DNA of 64,000 nucleotides from assembly GCA_037957365.1 (NCBI GenBank), contig JARHVA010002685.1, forward strand, positions 2,085,501 through 2,149,500. Direction: 5' to 3'. This stretch comes from Torreya grandis (Eukaryota > Streptophyta > Pinopsida > Cupressales > Taxaceae). The position numbers were made by a program, and so were the translations under genes. Shown one piece after another: positions 60,601 through 64,000 of this stretch. Within the stretch, counting starts at the first letter, position 1, and the number at the start of each line of letters is the position of its first letter. The notes beneath the pieces are model-generated. The model was not told the origin of the DNA and made no database searches. It worked only from the letters and a program-made list of their open reading frames with translations.

Positions 60601-62849
60601 AACCCTAAGAATATAAGAAATAGACATCTAGGGTCAAGAAGCTTAGCTAGCCACCAAACCCTTGTAGTGAACTAGCAAGTTTTAGAGCCTTTTGAAGACC
60701 ATTTCAAATTTAAAAATAATTTTTAAACATGTTCTAAGTTTACTCAAACTTTTGGGATTTATTTAAATCAATAATAAACCTATGGGAGGCCTTTAAGCAC
60801 AAACTTCTCTCTCAACCTATTTACACAGTCCTCCGCACATGAGAAAGCCCTTTGTGAATATCATAGCTCAACTAATATAATGAATGGAAGGGAATAAAAA
60901 TGAGATATGCTTGGGAGGTATTCTTTCTCTATTTTCATAGTAATATTTATTGAGTGAAAATATCTACAAGTTATAAATAAATGCTAAAAATGTAGGGTAG
61001 TCACAAAATGTATACTTGAGCTTAAGAGACCACAAACCTTCACTCATAACTTCATTAATATTTTTCATGGGACCCAAAGGATTTTTTGGATGGTAGAGAG
61101 GGTTTTGACATAAGAATCTTGGCATTGGTTCCCTCATTGGACTTCCCAAATCTATAAAGCGTCACTAATAATGGAGGTCTCATCAAACCATATTTTTACC
61201 TTGAGAAAGAGTTATAAGGTCATCAAATTTAGCTCATCTCTTTCTTGATAGTTTACATGGTGTAAAAATTAGTTTGGAGGAATTTGAGGGGTCTATCCAC
61301 TCCAATATTATGGTACTAAGAAGGAGGGATAAGATCTATTCTCTATGAACAATCTTTAAGATATAAAGTCATCTAAAACCTTTTTAAAACCCTAGTAGGA
61401 ACTCAATAGAGGAAAAATTGAGGGAAATTAGTCTAAATGACTTTTTTTGTATTGGTAAATACCTAAATTACATTTTAAACTTTAATAATGTTCTACTCAT
61501 GTCACTAGATTATATGGAAACTTGTATGGATACACCAAATACACCTATTTTACAAGATTTCATGGTGAATCTAAGGTGAAAAGATAATTGATCATGTAAA
61601 AATAATTTAAGAGGATGATGTGATATTTTTTAATACCTTATCAAGCCATAAAATACACTATACTCACCTAGAAATTCTTTTTCAGGCTTGGACTATAGAG
61701 GTAGTCTAGAGGTGCTAGTAAAGGATGACCTAGTCACCTAGATGAACAAGAATTAAAGATATACACTACCTAAAAGACAAAATTCTTGGTATGATATGAT
61801 TTTTTAGTCTTTAATTATGTTTATTAACCAATTAATAAGGTTATATTCTATTTTCATGGCCATCCAAGTGATGAGTACCGAGTGACTAGGCCTAATTGCC
61901 TATTAGGCCTATTTGGTCAACAAAATACGATGTCTCTTGGTAGAGAGGGATGATAAGAGAGTAAATGGAGAAAAATAAACATATTTTTTACTACTATATT
62001 GAGGAAATAATGCACATTTCATGGTAATTATGGAGTATGGGGTAGTTTTAGACCTATTCAACATGTAAAGAGAGAGGTGGGCTAGTTGAGGCTTTATTAA
62101 GGCCAAGATAGACCATATTATACCATTATAATTTCCAAGGGAAGAAGTGGTTGATAAATTTTGCATGATCATAACTTTAATGAGGTCAAATCAATATTTA
62201 AATAGCCTCTACCACTCCATCTCTATGACACAACTCTATGAATACTATTAAGTAAAGATGCCTCATGCAATGGAAAGGGATAGAAGGTGGTGTCTCATGC
62301 ATGGTATTTCTAATTTGAAACTAAAAATAGAGGTATATTACATTATTTATGAGTTTTATCTCTATCTTTTCCCTCTTTATCTTATCTTATTATATAAACT
62401 ATGCTTCAAAATCCATTATATGACCCCTTTACTGGGCATGTGAAAGTTCTACCCATTTGTATCTAAAAACATGAGATAATAAAAGATTGATTAAACATCC
62501 TTTATATTGGTATTATAGTGTATAAATTCTAGTTATATTTTCAAAATTGGTTGATTATTCTCCCTTTGTAGGTTCTTATTTCCATCTATGTACTAGTTAG
62601 GTTGTTTTATGTAAGTTACATGGTGTGTAAAGGTGTTTATGTTTATGATCATTTCAAAAAAATTGAGTGTCCTAAACTGTAACTTTCATTCATAATTCTT
62701 AGGCCATAGTCACTTAGCACAACCTCCATATGAATCACTAATGTGTAAGAGTCTTTGAGGGAGAGCATGTGTCAGTAATCAATATTTGTCTTGTCCATAA
62801 GTGTTATTTAAAACTCAAGTAAAGGAGACACAACATATTGGTGCATCAC
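57661..62849. other. Unassigned region; LTR-like start at 57662
   Basis: Begins TGTTGATAATTTGG...AACTATCAAC. The TG start and short inverted repeat (TTGATA/TATCAA) resemble an LTR start like that of the array, so this may be another element abutting or inserted into block C. No protein or matching LTR end was found. It has an A14 run at 59161-59174. A TATATAAACTATG phrase near 62391 could be an LTR promoter. Confidence 0.35.
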
Positions 62850-64000
62850 CCCCATAGCTTAGGTTTGATTTCATGTCATTTATATCCCTTTCCATTGGGA
62901 AGATAGGTAGGTTTAGGAATTGAGCCTAGATGATACATCAGGGGAGCTAGCCCAAAAACTAGAGGTTTATATCTCACTCAATAGGCTACACACACCTAGA
63001 GGTGATCCTATTGTATCATTTGGATGAGGCATATATGAAACACCTTTGCATCAAGGATGAAATATAGACTAATAAAAATTTATATCATGATCGATGGGAC
63101 TCAAATTCAAGGAGGTTTCAACACTTACTCCCACCATTTAGTGATCTCAAGGAGACTCATCATTATGGTGGCATATTAGCACTCAAGTTAATGCCCACAG
63201 TCATCACAAGATCTTTATCAAGGGGTAAGAATAAGTTATTTTTATATTTCACCTTTATCTTTATTTGTGTCATGATGTTTGAAATATATGATTAATTCAT
63301 GTTCTACACTTCCTTATCAATATTATTTGGACCGATACCATCCTCACCATGAACCTTACCAATCCTATATTAACCCCTATCGATAATCCAATACACCATA
63401 TTATTATTATATTGATCTAAATTATAATTATTATGAGCCTTATCCTTTACAAAACTTTAATTATCTATATGATCATCCTTAATATCATCCTTCTTGACAA
63501 CCTTGATATCATGAGTACTATCCCTCCGTCCCTACCCAGCTACTCTTTCAAGCTACACCTATTTCCTCCAATAAGTGAAATGAGATAAAAGGCATAAGTC
63601 ATATCATTGGCAATGAGGATTTAACCTTTAAAGAGTATCAATCTCAATTAAATAATTTATATAAGCCTCTTACTACCCCATGTCATCCTTCTTAGACCAC
63701 TTCTCCCATACTAAATCCAAACCTAGAAGAGAGGAAGGTTACAAAGTTTAAAACAAGGATATTTCAAAGGTTTAAAATATCCCAACCTCTTCCTCAAGCT
63801 CAATTTTTCCAAGGATGTCAAGGTATGTGAAAATAGGAATAAGTTTTGAGAACCAATCCTAATAAATTACCAATATTTTAGAGTAACTCTTCAACCTCTA
63901 AACTCACTCAAGAACAACATGTAAAACCTTATGTTCGTACTCCACTAGTTGGACATTATTTCCCTCCCACCATCTCATTATTTAAAGGAGGACATGTTGT
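62850..64000 (+). mobile_element. Diverged relative of the array element, leader and start of internal frame
   Basis: 62870-63050 aligns loosely with 48045-48200 and 53215-53390 (ATTTATATCCCTTT, GATGATACATCAGGGGAGCT and a GATGAGG-ATATATGAAACA phrase). From 63310 the plus strand encodes a tyrosine/proline-rich stretch (NTPYYYYIDLNYNYYEPYP). It ends with TPLVGHYFPPTISLFKGGHV at 63930-63998, matching the FPPTSSLFKG segment of the array frames. The window ends inside it. Confidence 0.55.

Overview
The window is repeat-rich plant nuclear DNA. It is AT-rich, poor in CpG, and full of old LTR retrotransposons whose reading frames are broken mostly by C-to-T and G-to-A changes, as expected of long-methylated DNA. 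I found no host gene, tRNA or rRNA. The element families (a plant Ty1/copia gag-pol, a plant Ty3/gypsy pol with an extra RNase H, and a plant mobile domain gene carried antisense) point to a seed plant, probably one with a large genome. The species cannot be told from the sequence.

Layout. (1) 1-2477: no recognisable content. (2) 2478-23447: a minus-strand Ty1/copia element with about 2.5 kb LTRs. It carries gag, protease, integrase, RT and RNase H remnants at 5310-10374. Its 5' LTR is split (10451-11104 and 21603-23447) by (3) a nested minus-strand LTR element at 11105-21594. That element has about 1.2 kb LTRs, a gag reading frame (19724-17745), no pol that I can find, and a plant mobile domain pseudogene in antisense orientation (14380-16140). 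(4) 23448 to about 28900: unassigned. (5) About 28900-40905: a plus-strand Ty3/gypsy element ordered protease, archaeal-type RNase H, RT, RNase H, integrase. Its integrase is cut by (6) a second nested minus-strand LTR element at 32755-39615 with no recognisable proteins. This one carries a 42-bp hairpin repeat, clusters of a GTCGAC-type motif, and a large TA/CA/TG microsatellite that grew in only one of its LTRs. (7) 40906-45635: unassigned, with a recurring degenerate motif. (8) 45636-57660: three LTR-like blocks of about 1.64 kb separated by two internal regions of about 3.5 kb, a head-to-tail LTR-internal-LTR-internal-LTR array. Both internal regions keep the same decayed frame for a zinc-finger-plus-acidic protein that I do not recognise. 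(9) 57661-62800: unassigned. (10) 62850-64000: the start of a diverged relative of the array element.

In all, at least two events of insertion into older elements are readable. Hand-compared LTR samples differ by roughly 9-13 percent (one short stretch about 20 percent), so all the insertions look old. The best candidates for something undescribed are the unknown acidic protein of the 5.2-kb array, the gag-plus-antisense-PMD element that lacks pol, and the tRNA-arm-like primer sites of the two nested elements.
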